Positions 28,255-37,205 of a DNA stretch of 64,000 nucleotides are shown piece after piece; position 1 is the first letter of the stretch, and every line of letters starts with the position of its first letter. The translations under genes and the position numbers were made by a program. The notes beneath the pieces are model-generated. The model saw only the letters and a list, made by a program, of their open reading frames with translations, was not told the origin of the DNA and did not search any database. The stretch comes from Terrimonas ginsenosidimutans (GTDB lineage: Bacteria; Bacteroidota; Bacteroidia; Chitinophagales; Chitinophagaceae): positions 1 through 64,000 of the forward strand of contig NZ_JAKLTR010000025.1 in the NCBI RefSeq assembly GCF_022012415.1, read 5' to 3'.

Positions 28255-30018
28255 ATGAACTCAATCTTTACCAAAACGGCTGTTGCAGTGATCTCACTGA
28301 CGGTATCGGGGATGATGTTGACTCATATTGCTTATGGGCAGCAGTTTGACGTGGAAAACATCAATAAAGATGTAAAGGGGCGTGTGAAAAATCCATTCAA
28401 GCTTACCGGAGGGATTTCTGCCAATACTATTTTATACACGGGTAATGCGGGTAGTCAGCGTGCTCCGTTCACTTACTTTGTGAATGGAAATATCGCGGCG
28501 AATATTCTTGGTGTCAGCGTTCCGTTGTCATTCACTTTTACCAATACTGGTTTTGCATATAACTATCGTCTTCCAAGTATGCCAAACAGGTTGAGCCTTC
28601 ACCCGAGATATAAGTGGGTGACGGGTCATATCGGTCAGATCTCCATGAACTATTCGAACTATACTGTAAACGGTATTCCGATCAATGGAGTAGGTGCTGA
28701 TCTTTCTCCAAGAGGAAACTGGAAGTACAGCGTGTTTTATGGCAACCTTCAACGCGCTGTGGAGTACCGAAATGACGATTCTTTATTCAGAAATGTATTA
28801 CCTGCCTATAAGCGTTTTGGTTATGGCTCGAAGATCAGCTATGATAATGCGGGCGTGAGAGCTTCAGTTATTTTCTTCCAGGCGAAAGACAGATTGAATA
28901 GCCTGCTGTTTAAGCCTGACAGTCTCCAGGTTTATCCGATGGCGAATACGGCAATCTCAGGAGAACTCAAGATTCCGTTGTTGAAAAATCTTTCTTTGGA
29001 AAGCGAATATGCGATCAGTGCAATGACGCGTGATCTCCGGGCTCCGGCATATGGTGATAGCAATTCGGTGAACTGGCTGGTGAAGACGATGGGAGGTAAG
29101 CTTTCTACCAATCTTTATAAAGCATATAAATCACAACTAACCTATACGATCGGCAGTACATCGCTCGGTGCCGGCTATGAAAGGATCGATCCGGGCTACC
29201 AGACGCTGGCGATGTTGTATTTCAACAATGACCTGGAAAAGATCACGGCAAATTTTGCGCAATCACTTTTCAAAGGTAAGGTCAACCTGGCGGGAAATAT
29301 CGGTTTGCAAAGAGATGATCTTGATAAAAAGAAAGCCGGTAGTTCCAGCAGAACGGTGGGTTCACTGAATCTGAATTATAATATCAGCCAGGCTTTAACA
29401 ACCACGCTGTCCTACTCAAACTTTCAAACGTTTACCAATATCAAGCCGCAGTTCCAGTATATCAATCAGCTTACTCCATACGATAACCTGGACACGCTTG
29501 ATTATCGTCAGCTCAGTCAGCAGGCGAACCTGAACGTTAACTATGTCATTACAAAAGATAAGGATCGTCCGCGGAACCTAAACCTCAATTTCAGCTTCCA
29601 GGATTCTTATGACCAGCAGGCAGGTCTTCTGACCAAAGGCAATACCTCGCAGTTCTACAATTTTGCAGGTTCGTATAGTGTAACGCATGTACCGCGCGAT
29701 CTGAATTTTTTAGGTGCTGTGAATATTACCTATAATACGATTGGGATAAATAACTATATAACATACGGCCCAACGATCGGTGTGAACAAGCAATTTCTGA
29801 AGAAGACGATCCGGACCGGACTAACGGTGTCGCATAACCAAAGTATGGCTGATGGAGCGATACAAAATAATATCACCAGTTTCAGGATGAACGCAGGATA
29901 TGTTTACAAGAAAAAACATTTATTCAATATGACGAATGCGGGTATGTTCAGAAGTGTAAAGGGGAAAAGCGGTCAGCATGATTTTACCTGTACTATCGGA
30001 TACAACTACAGCTTCTAA
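28255..30018 (+). CDS. Outer-membrane beta-barrel protein
   Basis: A 587-aa protein with a signal peptide (cleavage near HIAYGQQ). After about residue 45 it is an almost continuous series of amphipathic beta strands with aromatic girdle residues and short polar turns. It ends in GYNYSF, with a C-terminal phenylalanine as in BAM substrates. There is no TonB box, plug or carboxypeptidase-like domain, so it is not a SusC-type receptor. The size suggests a large barrel. It follows a PKD lipoprotein and an exported helical protein and could be their outer-membrane partner, possibly serving the surface proteins upstream. Substrate unknown. Confidence 0.75.
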   Translation: MNSIFTKTAVAVISLTVSGMMLTHIAYGQQFDVENINKDVKGRVKNPFKLTGGISANTILYTGNAGSQRAPFTYFVNGNIAANILGVSVPLSFTFTNTGFAYNYRLPSMPNRLSLHPRYKWVTGHIGQISMNYSNYTVNGIPINGVGADLSPRGNWKYSVFYGNLQRAVEYRNDDSLFRNVLPAYKRFGYGSKISYDNAGVRASVIFFQAKDRLNSLLFKPDSLQVYPMANTAISGELKIPLLKNLSLESEYAISAMTRDLRAPAYGDSNSVNWLVKTMGGKLSTNLYKAYKSQLTYTIGSTSLGAGYERIDPGYQTLAMLYFNNDLEKITANFAQSLFKGKVNLAGNIGLQRDDLDKKKAGSSSRTVGSLNLNYNISQALTTTLSYSNFQTFTNIKPQFQYINQLTPYDNLDTLDYRQLSQQANLNVNYVITKDKDRPRNLNLNFSFQDSYDQQAGLLTKGNTSQFYNFAGSYSVTHVPRDLNFLGAVNITYNTIGINNYITYGPTIGVNKQFLKKTIRTGLTVSHNQSMADGAIQNNITSFRMNAGYVYKKKHLFNMTNAGMFRSVKGKSGQHDFTCTIGYNYSF

Positions 30019-30042
30019 TAAACCAATTCGATTGATGATTAA

Positions 30043-31020
30043 ATGAAAATTCAAATGAAAAGGCATACGATATTTATAGGCGTGCTGGCAGCAGTTTTTT
30101 TTGCAGAGGCAAAGGCGCAAACAGGAAATTTTACTACAGTTAATACAGATTGGTTAAATATCAGGGCTGGCCGGGATGATCATAGTGGTTGGGGCTACGG
30201 TTATGATAATACTGCCGATCAGCGCCCGAATGCAACTGACCGACCGGTTTTCTTTATGAATCACCATTTTGGTATTACATTATCGGCTCATTCCTTTTAT
30301 GGAGGCATCCGTTTTTACAACCAGGCATGGCCGGGAGCTACTTATGATCCGGCTACAGGTGCAAAAATGGTTATGAGTCTTGTCAATGGGAATGTCGGTG
30401 TAAACACGACGGATCCTGATGAGAAGCTTGTGGTATATGGAGGTAATCTCAAAATATTTTCCGGTGGTGCTGAAGGTGCAAGGCTGATCTGGCGTGGGGG
30501 AGTAAACGGTTTACAGGAATACAGAACAAGAGTTGGAACCGACGGTAACCTGGATTTTTTTACGACTGAAGGAAATCATTCAACATTGACACTTACCCAA
30601 GACCGGAATGTTGGGATTGGTACGATGGATCCTAAAGGATACAAACTGGCTGTTGCAGGTAATATGATTGCGGAAAAGATCAAAGTAAAGGCCTATGCAA
30701 ACTGGCCCGACTATGTTTTCGATTCATCCTACATTCTACCTTCCCTGAAAGATGTAGAGTCTTTTATTCTGAAGAATAAACATCTTCCGGGAATTCCATC
30801 AGCAGGGAGTATGCGTGAAAACGGAATTGATCTGGCAGATAACCAGGCAGCGCTGCTTCAAAAAATTGAAGAACTGACGCTTTATCTGATAGATCAGGAA
30901 AAGGAAAAGACTGAACAAAAAAACAGGATCGATAAGCAGGAGAAAGAGATTGATCAACTAAAGAAACAATTGAACGAAGTGATCGAAATGCAATCCCGGT
31001 TAGTTGGCGCTGGACGTTAA
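30043..31020 (+). CDS. Secreted tail-fibre-like coiled-coil protein (paralogue 2)
   Basis: A 325-aa protein with a signal peptide (MKRHTIFIGVLAAVFFAEAKAQ; ATG 30043 or 30055 both possible). It has Gly/Asn-rich beta segments with NVGVNTTDPDEKL and NVGIGTMDPKGYKL turns. The C-terminal module shared with the 6877 and 31125 genes is present: WPDYVFDSSYILPSLKDVE, then KHLPGIPSAGSMRENGID, then LLQKIEELTLYLI. A long charged coiled coil follows (about 275-320). It starts 24 bp after the beta-barrel gene. I infer a trimeric fibre on the surface or in the matrix. No type IX sorting domain is visible. Confidence 0.75.
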   Translation: MKIQMKRHTIFIGVLAAVFFAEAKAQTGNFTTVNTDWLNIRAGRDDHSGWGYGYDNTADQRPNATDRPVFFMNHHFGITLSAHSFYGGIRFYNQAWPGATYDPATGAKMVMSLVNGNVGVNTTDPDEKLVVYGGNLKIFSGGAEGARLIWRGGVNGLQEYRTRVGTDGNLDFFTTEGNHSTLTLTQDRNVGIGTMDPKGYKLAVAGNMIAEKIKVKAYANWPDYVFDSSYILPSLKDVESFILKNKHLPGIPSAGSMRENGIDLADNQAALLQKIEELTLYLIDQEKEKTEQKNRIDKQEKEIDQLKKQLNEVIEMQSRLVGAGR

Positions 31021-31124
31021 AAGTCAGGATACCATCTTTCAAGGAGGATGGCGACTTTGGAGAAGGTCAGTATAAAGAAGTGGTTTATATAAGGCTTGAA
31101 TTTAGTCATCCATAAAACAAAACT

Positions 31125-31847
31125 ATGAAAAAAAGCATCGTTTGTATTACCTCGTTTCTTTGTATTCAGGCAGCCTTCGGACAATGGAGCCAGACACTCG
31201 ATAGTCCGGCAGGTCTGTGGCCATCACCGAACGGAACTGTCTCTTACCAGAATATGCTGAAATTTAATCTGCCTGCACCTAATTCGGAAACTGGTAGTCT
31301 AACATTTTTAGGAAGTGATGGTAACTATTCCAATGGGATGGGTTTCATCACGGGGTGGAATATTGCTTCACCGATTGTTTGGATGTATGGTTATGATGAT
31401 CGTAATTCTTTTACAGTAGCAAGAAAGGGTTGGGGTGGAAACCAGGCAAGTCTTGCGGACTACCTCACTCCGCTTTTTCAGGTACGTGCAACGGGAAATG
31501 TTGGCATTGGTGTAACAAATCCGGCGTATAAACTTACGGTGGATGGGACAATCAGCGGTCGAAAAGTAAGAGTGACTCAGGAGTCGTGGGCGGATTTTGT
31601 TTTTGAAGATAACTACAAGCTTCCTTCGCTGGAAGATGTCAGAGAATTTATCAGGAAGAATAAACATCTGCCGGAAGTTCCATCTGAAAAGGAAGTAAGG
31701 GAGAATGGAGTTGATTTGGGCGGTATGGACGCAATTTTATTAAGAAAAATTGAAGAGCTTACCTTGTATTTGATCGAAATAAAGGAAGAGAATAAAAAAC
31801 TTAATGATCGGCTGAAGCAGCTTGAAGAAAAAACTATTTCCAGGTAA
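31125..31847 (+). CDS. Secreted tail-fibre-like coiled-coil protein (paralogue 3)
   Basis: The shortest paralogue, 240 aa, with a signal peptide (MKKSIVCITSFLCIQAAFGQ). A short beta-rich body follows with a NVGIGVTNPAYKLTVDGTI turn. The common C-terminal module then appears: WADFVFEDNYKLPSLEDVR, KHLPEVPSEKEVRENGVD and LLRKIEELTLYLIEIKEE, ending in a coiled coil. The G in LPG of the other copies is E here. It is the last gene of the surface block, 104 bp after paralogue 2. Its small size makes it a good reference for the minimal module. Confidence 0.75.
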   Translation: MKKSIVCITSFLCIQAAFGQWSQTLDSPAGLWPSPNGTVSYQNMLKFNLPAPNSETGSLTFLGSDGNYSNGMGFITGWNIASPIVWMYGYDDRNSFTVARKGWGGNQASLADYLTPLFQVRATGNVGIGVTNPAYKLTVDGTISGRKVRVTQESWADFVFEDNYKLPSLEDVREFIRKNKHLPEVPSEKEVRENGVDLGGMDAILLRKIEELTLYLIEIKEENKKLNDRLKQLEEKTISR

Positions 31848-31865
31848 GTGACTGTTAGTGAATCC

Positions 31866-31916
31866 AACTTGCTGGCATCGGTCATCGGACTACTATTGGA
31901 GTGTAGCCAGCAAGTT
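31866..31916. terminator. Inverted repeat between convergent genes
   Basis: Arms AACTTGCTGGC (31866-31876) and GCCAGCAAGTT (31906-31916) pair perfectly over 11 bp around a 29-nt loop that contains a CATCGGTCATCGG word. It lies between convergent genes and can act in both directions, though the U-tract is short (TTTG). Confidence 0.5.
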
Positions 31917-31919
31917 TGA

Positions 31920-32537
31920 TCAGTTCAGCCAGATCCCCAGTTTCAGGTTCGCCGATGGTACAAACTCCCCCGATCCTTCACGCGTAAGTTGTCCGGTGAC
32001 AGGATGGAAAAATGTGGCCTTGCCGAACTGATATTGTAATCCCAAATTCAGGTCGAGGCTGAAATGGCCCCGGTAGTTGCGTTGAAATCCCCAGCAGGTT
32101 CCAAGAATGCCAATCGCCCTCCTGTTCATTTCTTCCCAATGAATGGAACTCATTGCTGCTTTTGTAAAAACCAATCCGGAGAATGCGCTTATATAATTGC
32201 CGCTATTCTTTTCGTATCGTTTGCCCCGCTCTGCTCTTTTTTCAAAGTTGTAGTAATAGCGATAACCGACTGTAGCTGCCGGATCAATATAAACGTCCGT
32301 TGCTGAAAAAGTGCTGGAGATCACACTTTGTACGGTCACGTTCATCAGTGCGCCCATGTGCAGTGTTTGCTTTTTGCCGATCCTGTGTTCGTGGCTGATG
32401 CCTGGCGTCAGTAGGGTGATCTTTGTCAGGTTGGTGGCGTCAACAGGGTCTTCCTGGGCAAAGGTCGTAAAGGGCAGACAAAGCAAAAAAGTCCCAAGCA
32501 GGTGTGCTATGCGATGGTTGAGGTTGGAGGTATGCAT
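31920..32537 (-). CDS. Exported outer-membrane-like protein of unknown function
   Basis: The start at 32537 gives a signal peptide ending TTFAQ and about 205 aa; the upstream extension adds a less plausible N-terminus. The mature part consists of amphipathic beta strands (TLHMGALMNVTVQSVISSTF, VGYRYYYNFEKR, FSLDLNLGLQYQFGK, SANLKLGIWLN), typical of a small eight-to-ten-strand barrel. A charged loop sits at KRAERGKRYEKNSG. No family is recognised. It stands alone, convergent with the tail-fibre-like genes. Confidence 0.6.
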   Translation of the reverse strand: MHTSNLNHRIAHLLGTFLLCLPFTTFAQEDPVDATNLTKITLLTPGISHEHRIGKKQTLHMGALMNVTVQSVISSTFSATDVYIDPAATVGYRYYYNFEKRAERGKRYEKNSGNYISAFSGLVFTKAAMSSIHWEEMNRRAIGILGTCWGFQRNYRGHFSLDLNLGLQYQFGKATFFHPVTGQLTREGSGEFVPSANLKLGIWLN

Positions 32538-32728
32538 ACCTGAAATACCCAAATTGCCGGGGATATGAATTGTTAAAAGGAAGCAGTTGTGATATTCCGT
32601 CACTGAAGTGGCGGTTTTGCTGGTTTAAGAAAATGAATATTCTGTTTGAAGAAGGTTGGTTCGTTATTTGGGAAAGTAGATATTTATGTTGACCGGAAAC
32701 AGTATCTTGCTGCCATCACTCCTTTACC

Positions 32729-33289
32729 ATGACGGCTTTTCGGTTCATATTGCTGGTGCTGATCCTTTATTTTGGCGTCACCGCCCTAAAGATAGAGTTC
32801 TCTGTACTTAAGATCGGTTTATTCGATGTTTTCGCTGATTTGCCTTTTGTTATTCTCTGCCTGGTTACCACTGCTGTGATTTTTCTCGATGCGAAATATT
32901 TTGCTGGGAATCGTAAATGGTATCAATTGGTTTCTTCAATGGTTGGGATCGTTTTTACGGGGATTATTTTGAAAGGTAAGGCAGAACGGTTTGCTACCAA
33001 TAATTCTCCTGTTGTAATGCGTATGCATCATATTGCCGGGAATGATCCAGTGTTCAGCCTGGAGCTCAAAAAGAATGGCTGCTTCCGGTTGTCTGAAGCG
33101 AATATGTTCGGACAATCGATTTATTACGGTAACTACAAGAGAGCCGGCGATAGTATTCACCTTTTTCGCTATGATCATGCGGATGTAGATAAGCTACCCA
33201 GAATTGGTTTTTTGCGTGGCGATACAGTTACGTGGAATGATTCGATCGTGATGACGATTGCTGAGCCCAGGATCAGTCCATCGCCTTAA
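32729..33289 (+). CDS. Small membrane protein of unknown function
   Basis: A 186-aa protein with three N-terminal transmembrane helices (about 3-22, 32-52, 64-82). A polar domain of about 100 residues follows, with regular beta strands (FSLELKKNGCFRLSEANMFG, SIYYGNYKRAGDSIHLF, RGDTVTWNDSIVMTI), resembling small lipocalin-like or copper-resistance-like sheets. No family is recognised. It is monocistronic, between two minus-strand genes. Start ATG 32729 is used; no earlier in-frame ATG was found. Confidence 0.6.
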   Translation: MTAFRFILLVLILYFGVTALKIEFSVLKIGLFDVFADLPFVILCLVTTAVIFLDAKYFAGNRKWYQLVSSMVGIVFTGIILKGKAERFATNNSPVVMRMHHIAGNDPVFSLELKKNGCFRLSEANMFGQSIYYGNYKRAGDSIHLFRYDHADVDKLPRIGFLRGDTVTWNDSIVMTIAEPRISPSP

Positions 33290-33385
33290 CATTTTGTGTA
33301 TCTAGTTTTAGGTTCCTCTACGCAAAACCCTGCCTCCGGATACGGTTTGAACCTTAACTCAACAAGATGGCGTTTTAATGTTAGA

Positions 33386-35059
33386 TCAGTTGCGTGAAAG
33401 ATCTCTGGCAAGCAGTACCTCAGCGCGCTTTGAACCGGGAGACTGATTGATAAGATCCCTTGCAAACGATGCAGCTCTCTCCGGGTTCCCGGTTTTGCTT
33501 GCAGCTAAAGCAGCTCCGTACAGGCTGTTGAACCTTGCAGGATTTTTCTTCAACGATCTTTCATACGCTGAGAGTGCTTCAGTGTAGCGATTCATTTCCA
33601 TCAGCAGATCTCCCAACAATTCTCTGGCGGGTAAAATTTCACCTGGCGTTACCGGATGTTTTTCCGTTTTATCTTCCAGGTCCGCCGCCTGTATCATTCT
33701 TTTTAATGCCGTATCTTTTTTGCCCGACTGAAATTCAATCCAGGCCTCTCCGGTCAGGATCTGCACATCCACCTGCTGCGCTTTGTAACTATCGTTTTGC
33801 CTGAGCAATGTATCCCGTAATGCTTTTAAGATCTGTAATTCTTTAGTTGCAGATGCCAGATCCCTTGTATGCGCCGCACCAAGCAAACGTGAGAAATGTG
33901 TGATCGATTCCTGCCAGGGATATTCTTTCCAGTTGACAGGGGTTTGTGTATTCAGCAATTGAGCCGCTGCTTTCCAGTCTTTATTTTCCAATAGGATCCG
34001 CGCAGGAATTGCAGCAAATGAATAAGCGACTTTAAAATTTGTGGGCTTTACTTCTTTGATGGTATTCAGGTACTGCAGTTGCCTGTTCGCTGCATCATTA
34101 TCTCCTTTTTGCAGATAAGCGTACACGAGATAATCGAGGCCGTGCAATTCTTCATCCCAGTGCTTGCCGATCTTTGTTTCTTCAGCGTAGCATTGCGCGG
34201 AAGAAACAGATTCCTGGTTTGATCGGATGCATTCATCCCATAACCCCAATCTTGTAAAAATATGCGAGGGCATGTGCAATGCATGAGCAGATGATGGCGC
34301 AATGCCCGCATACTTCCGCGCCGCTGTTAACGCATGCTGCGCAATCTCAGGATAGTCATACGTATGGATGATGTAGTGAACAATACCCGGATGATCGGGT
34401 TGTCCCGGATACAACGCACTCAATATGGTGCCGGCCTTTAATTGATTTGTATATGTTTTGTCCGAAGGATCGGCTGCTGCTACCAGCGAAAGCGCGTAAA
34501 ATGCCGCAGCTTCTTTATCCGAAGGGTAGGCGGCATGCAATTTCTCCATGGCATCCGCATAACGTTTGCATCGTTCTTTATGCGATACGGTCTCCCAACC
34601 GGCATAGTAGGCGTCGATAGCTTTTATATAAGCTTGTTCCCTCGAGGTTTTGTTGGTGATCGAATTGGCGATCTCAATCGCTTTAGAGCCTTTTTTCAAC
34701 TCAGCTATTGCCGGTGGTGCCCATAGTGCATGAAAGTTGGACATCGCAACTCCCCAGTAAGCCATTGAGCAGCCAGGTGTTTCGTCTATCACTTTTGCAA
34801 AGGCTTTTTCAGCTTCGTCATATTCAAAAGAATGCAGAAGAGATACGGCAAGGCGAAAATCGGCCAGGGATCTTTTATCGCAACTCATTTCCAGGTTAGC
34901 CAGCCCGAATTGCTGATCTGCTCCGCAGGAAATGATCTTTCCTTTTTTCAGGGTCAATGCATCAATATCTGTTGAAGAGGGAATATTGCCCTTTGGCTGC
35001 CTGCAGGATGACAAACCAAGCAGGAAAATGGTCAATGAATAGAATGGGATCCGCAGCAT
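33386..35059 (-). CDS. TPR-repeat lipoprotein
   Basis: The start at 35059 gives a lipoprotein signal (MLRIPFYSLTIFLLGLSSC) and about 557 aa. The rest is helical with TPR-type repeats, clearest at FEYDEAEKAFAKVIDETPGC near the N-terminus and MNRYTEALSAYERSLKKNPA near the C-terminus. The middle holds the motifs HPGIVHYIIHTYDYPEIA and ALHMPSHIFTRLGLWDE, conserved in a widespread family of TPR proteins of unknown function. The His/Asp content of these motifs suggests possible metal binding, but no enzyme activity is established. It is a single gene, transcribed towards the small membrane-protein gene. Confidence 0.8.
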   Translation of the reverse strand: MLRIPFYSLTIFLLGLSSCRQPKGNIPSSTDIDALTLKKGKIISCGADQQFGLANLEMSCDKRSLADFRLAVSLLHSFEYDEAEKAFAKVIDETPGCSMAYWGVAMSNFHALWAPPAIAELKKGSKAIEIANSITNKTSREQAYIKAIDAYYAGWETVSHKERCKRYADAMEKLHAAYPSDKEAAAFYALSLVAAADPSDKTYTNQLKAGTILSALYPGQPDHPGIVHYIIHTYDYPEIAQHALTAARKYAGIAPSSAHALHMPSHIFTRLGLWDECIRSNQESVSSAQCYAEETKIGKHWDEELHGLDYLVYAYLQKGDNDAANRQLQYLNTIKEVKPTNFKVAYSFAAIPARILLENKDWKAAAQLLNTQTPVNWKEYPWQESITHFSRLLGAAHTRDLASATKELQILKALRDTLLRQNDSYKAQQVDVQILTGEAWIEFQSGKKDTALKRMIQAADLEDKTEKHPVTPGEILPARELLGDLLMEMNRYTEALSAYERSLKKNPARFNSLYGAALAASKTGNPERAASFARDLINQSPGSKRAEVLLARDLSRN

Positions 35060-35193
35060 TGTTTGTGTGTTTAGGTGACAAACAGAATTGCTACTATGCA
35101 GGGCGTATTTTGCCGTAAAGGCTTGCGTGAAGGTAAGGTTGCCGGATGATACGGGCAATCCCCAATTTAGATGAACAGGATCCGCCTGGAGGG

Positions 35194-35484
35194 TTAGTTG
35201 GGTTGCACGGCCGGTAATCTGTAATGTTGTCCATCCCAGACAAACAATTCATCTATCTCATATTGCCAGAATTGATAGATCGGAGATTTGATCAGCAATT
35301 TTTCCACTTCGGTCTTGTCAGTAGCATTCAGGGTGATCCAGATCTTTTGGGTTTCCATGCTTACGATATACTGGTCAATAATATCTTTATTGATCAGGAA
35401 ATTGATATACGTCCGGTGAGGGGGGATGAGATCCGTAAAATCGTCCTTCATTTCAAATTGTATCGTAACCTGGTACTTCTTCAT
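35194..35484 (-). CDS. Small YciI/muconolactone-isomerase-like protein
   Basis: A 96-aa soluble protein. The pattern KKYQVTIQFEMKDDFTDLIPPHR, a short helix, MRETQ-like SMETQKIWITLNATDKTEVE, and a terminal YQFWQYEIDELFVWDG fits the ferredoxin-like dimeric alpha/beta-barrel fold of YciI and muconolactone isomerase relatives. No catalytic residue can be assigned. It stands alone between the TPR lipoprotein and tRNA-Val. Start ATG at 35484. Confidence 0.6.
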   Translation of the reverse strand: MKKYQVTIQFEMKDDFTDLIPPHRTYINFLINKDIIDQYIVSMETQKIWITLNATDKTEVEKLLIKSPIYQFWQYEIDELFVWDGQHYRLPAVQPN

Positions 35485-35614
35485 AACTCTACTAAAAAGA
35501 CAAACTGGGGGTCGGAAAGTTGCACGGCAAAAAAATAAATAACTGTTGTACTATAAAGATAAAACCCCTTAATTTTACTGCCCCGGTAAAAGCGGATTTT
35601 CTTTTAAAATTAAC

Positions 35615-35689
35615 GGGACGTTAGCTCAGTTGGTTTAGAGCACTACTTTGACAGAGTAGGGGTCACTGGTTCGAGTCCAGTACGTCCCA
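35615..35689 (+). tRNA. tRNA-Val (GAC)
   Basis: A complete cloverleaf: acceptor GGGACGT/ACGTCCC (35615-35621 with 35682-35688), D-arm GCTCAGTTGGTTTAGAGC, anticodon arm CTACT/AGTAG with loop TTGACAG, and T-arm CTGGTTCGAGTCCAG. Anticodon GAC reads valine GUC/GUU. A73 is at 35689 and CCA is not encoded. It is the second valine tRNA in the window; the first (UAC) lies at the left edge. Confidence 0.97.
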
Positions 35690-35716
35690 CATGGTAGGGG
35701 AGATTTGGCGTAGGCT

Positions 35717-35910
35717 GTTGCCCGTTGTCCGTTGACCGTTGTCCGTTGTCCGGAATTCGAGTGAGGTGACATAAATTGGATCTTCGGGTACAAATTAAAA
35801 GTGTGGGGCTATCGTTGATAAACGATAGCCCCACACTTTTAATTTATATGCGGACAACGGACAACGGACAACGGACAACGGACAACGGACAACGGACAAC
35901 GAACAACGAA
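35717..35910. repeat. Nested inverted repeat built from CCGTTGT/ACAACGG words
   Basis: The left arm (35717-35752) is a run of CCGTTGTCCGTTG words. The right arm (35851-35910) is seven or eight direct copies of GGACAACG. Between them sits a perfect 25-bp hairpin, listed separately. It lies between tRNA-Val and the convergent mtaB gene. The same word family recurs at 54.3-54.4 kb. Confidence 0.8.
35792..35845. terminator. Perfect 25-bp bidirectional hairpin
   Basis: Arms 35792-35816 and 35821-35845 are exactly complementary over 25 bp around the 4-nt loop GATA. The GC core is GTGTGGGGCTATCG, and A/T-rich ends give U-tracts on both strands (CTTTTAATTTATA on the plus strand). It suits termination of both the tRNA transcript and the convergent mtaB transcript. 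Confidence 0.85.
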
Positions 35911-35912
35911 TC

Positions 35913-37205
35913 TCACAATTTCCACTCCACCACCTCATTCACCCATTCTTCCCGGTGCGGCGTGGTCACGCGGATATAATTATCGGTATAGCCTTCGATC
36001 ATTCCGGCTTTGTCGTGTTTTTCGAACAGGACTTTGCGGGTTTGACCTGCATGCTGGTCGGTGAAATACTGCATTTTCATGTAAGAAAGGTTGCGCAATG
36101 TCTTGTTGCGCTCGTGACGTACATGCTGTGGTACAACAGGACCGAGGGTTAAGGCGAGGGTATTGTCGCGCTCAGAGTAGGTGAACACATGCAAATAGGA
36201 GATATCGAGCGAATGCAGGAAGTCGAATGTTTCCTTGAACTCTTCTTCTGTTTCTCCCGGGAATCCGACGATCACGTCTACGCCGATGGCGCAATGCGGC
36301 ATCAGGGTTTTGATCAGTTTTACACGTTCAGCATAGAGTTCACGCTTATAACGGCGGCGCATCATACCCAACACTTTGTTGCTGCCACTTTGAAGCGGAA
36401 TGTGAAAGTGAGGCATGAATTTGTCGCTATTAGCCACAAAATCAATGATATCGTTTGTCAGCAGGTTGGGTTCGATCGAAGAGATCCTGTATCGTTCAAT
36501 TCCAGGGATCTGATCCAATTCTTTGATCAGTTCGAAGAAATTCTCTTCGCGCTGGTTGATTCCGATCGTGATGCCGGCACCATCCGGACCTTTACCAAAG
36601 TCGCCCAGGTTGATCCCGGTGAGGACGATCTCTTTCGCGCCACTTTCAGCGAGCCCGCGGGCAGCTTTCAGGACATTATCGATGGTGTCACTACGGCTTT
36701 TTCCGCGTGCCATTGGAATGGTGCAGAAGGAGCAGTTATAGTCGCAGCCGTCCTGAACTTTCAGAAAAGTACGGGTCCGGTCATTTACAGAATAAGAGGA
36801 ATGGAATCCCGTAACTTCTTCAATATCACAGGAACAGATCTTTGCAGAATCGCCTTTGGCGAGTTCGCGGATATGCTGTGCGATATTGAATTTCTCGGCG
36901 GCGCCGAGTACCAGGTCTACGCCGGGGATCTCGGAGATCTCCTTCGGCTTTAGCTGGGCGTAGCAGCCAGTGATCACGACCAGGCTTTCGGGCGCTTTGC
37001 GCTGGATGCGGCGCACCAGCTGGCGGCATTCTTTATCGGCATTCTCGGTAACGGAGCAGGTATTGATCACATACACATCAGCTTTTTCCTCAAATTCCTT
37101 CTTTTCAAAGCCTTCCTGCTCAAGCAGTCGCGAGAGAGAAGAGGTTTCCGAGAAATTGAGTTTGCACCCGAGGGTGTGAAAAGCTACTGATTTTGCCGAG
37201 GTCAT
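35913..37205 (-). CDS. mtaB: tRNA t6A37 methylthiotransferase MtaB
   Basis: A 430-aa radical-SAM methylthiotransferase that converts t6A to ms2t6A at position 37 of ANN-decoding tRNAs. The N-terminal UPF0004 domain holds cluster cysteines at TLGCKLN, INTCSVT and ITGCYAQ. The radical-SAM core has GCDYNCSFCTIP (CxxxCxxC) and the SGAKEIVLTGINLGDFG and IPLQSGSNKVLGMMRRRY segments. A C-terminal TRAM-like domain follows. TLGCKLN (with K) and the lack of RimO features favour MtaB over MiaB or RimO. Length is normal. Start ATG 37205. It is monocistronic, divergent from the DUF4258 gene. Confidence 0.93.
   Translation of the reverse strand: MTSAKSVAFHTLGCKLNFSETSSLSRLLEQEGFEKKEFEEKADVYVINTCSVTENADKECRQLVRRIQRKAPESLVVITGCYAQLKPKEISEIPGVDLVLGAAEKFNIAQHIRELAKGDSAKICSCDIEEVTGFHSSYSVNDRTRTFLKVQDGCDYNCSFCTIPMARGKSRSDTIDNVLKAARGLAESGAKEIVLTGINLGDFGKGPDGAGITIGINQREENFFELIKELDQIPGIERYRISSIEPNLLTNDIIDFVANSDKFMPHFHIPLQSGSNKVLGMMRRRYKRELYAERVKLIKTLMPHCAIGVDVIVGFPGETEEEFKETFDFLHSLDISYLHVFTYSERDNTLALTLGPVVPQHVRHERNKTLRNLSYMKMQYFTDQHAGQTRKVLFEKHDKAGMIEGYTDNYIRVTTPHREEWVNEVVEWKL

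Noticed and set aside
6877-31847. Prophage or phage-tail-like injection system because of the tail-fibre-like proteins
   Set aside because: No sheath, tube, baseplate, terminase, portal, integrase or AAA+ tail ATPase is present; the tail-fibre label comes only from the coiled-coil folding module.
35194-35484. Gene as part of an operon with the TPR lipoprotein
   Set aside because: A 134-bp gap lies between them and neither shows coupling or a shared function, so they were kept separate.
36189-36953. Plus-strand 254-codon ORF
   Set aside because: It lies wholly antisense to mtaB, which has all its catalytic motifs; the long frame is a by-product of codon bias.
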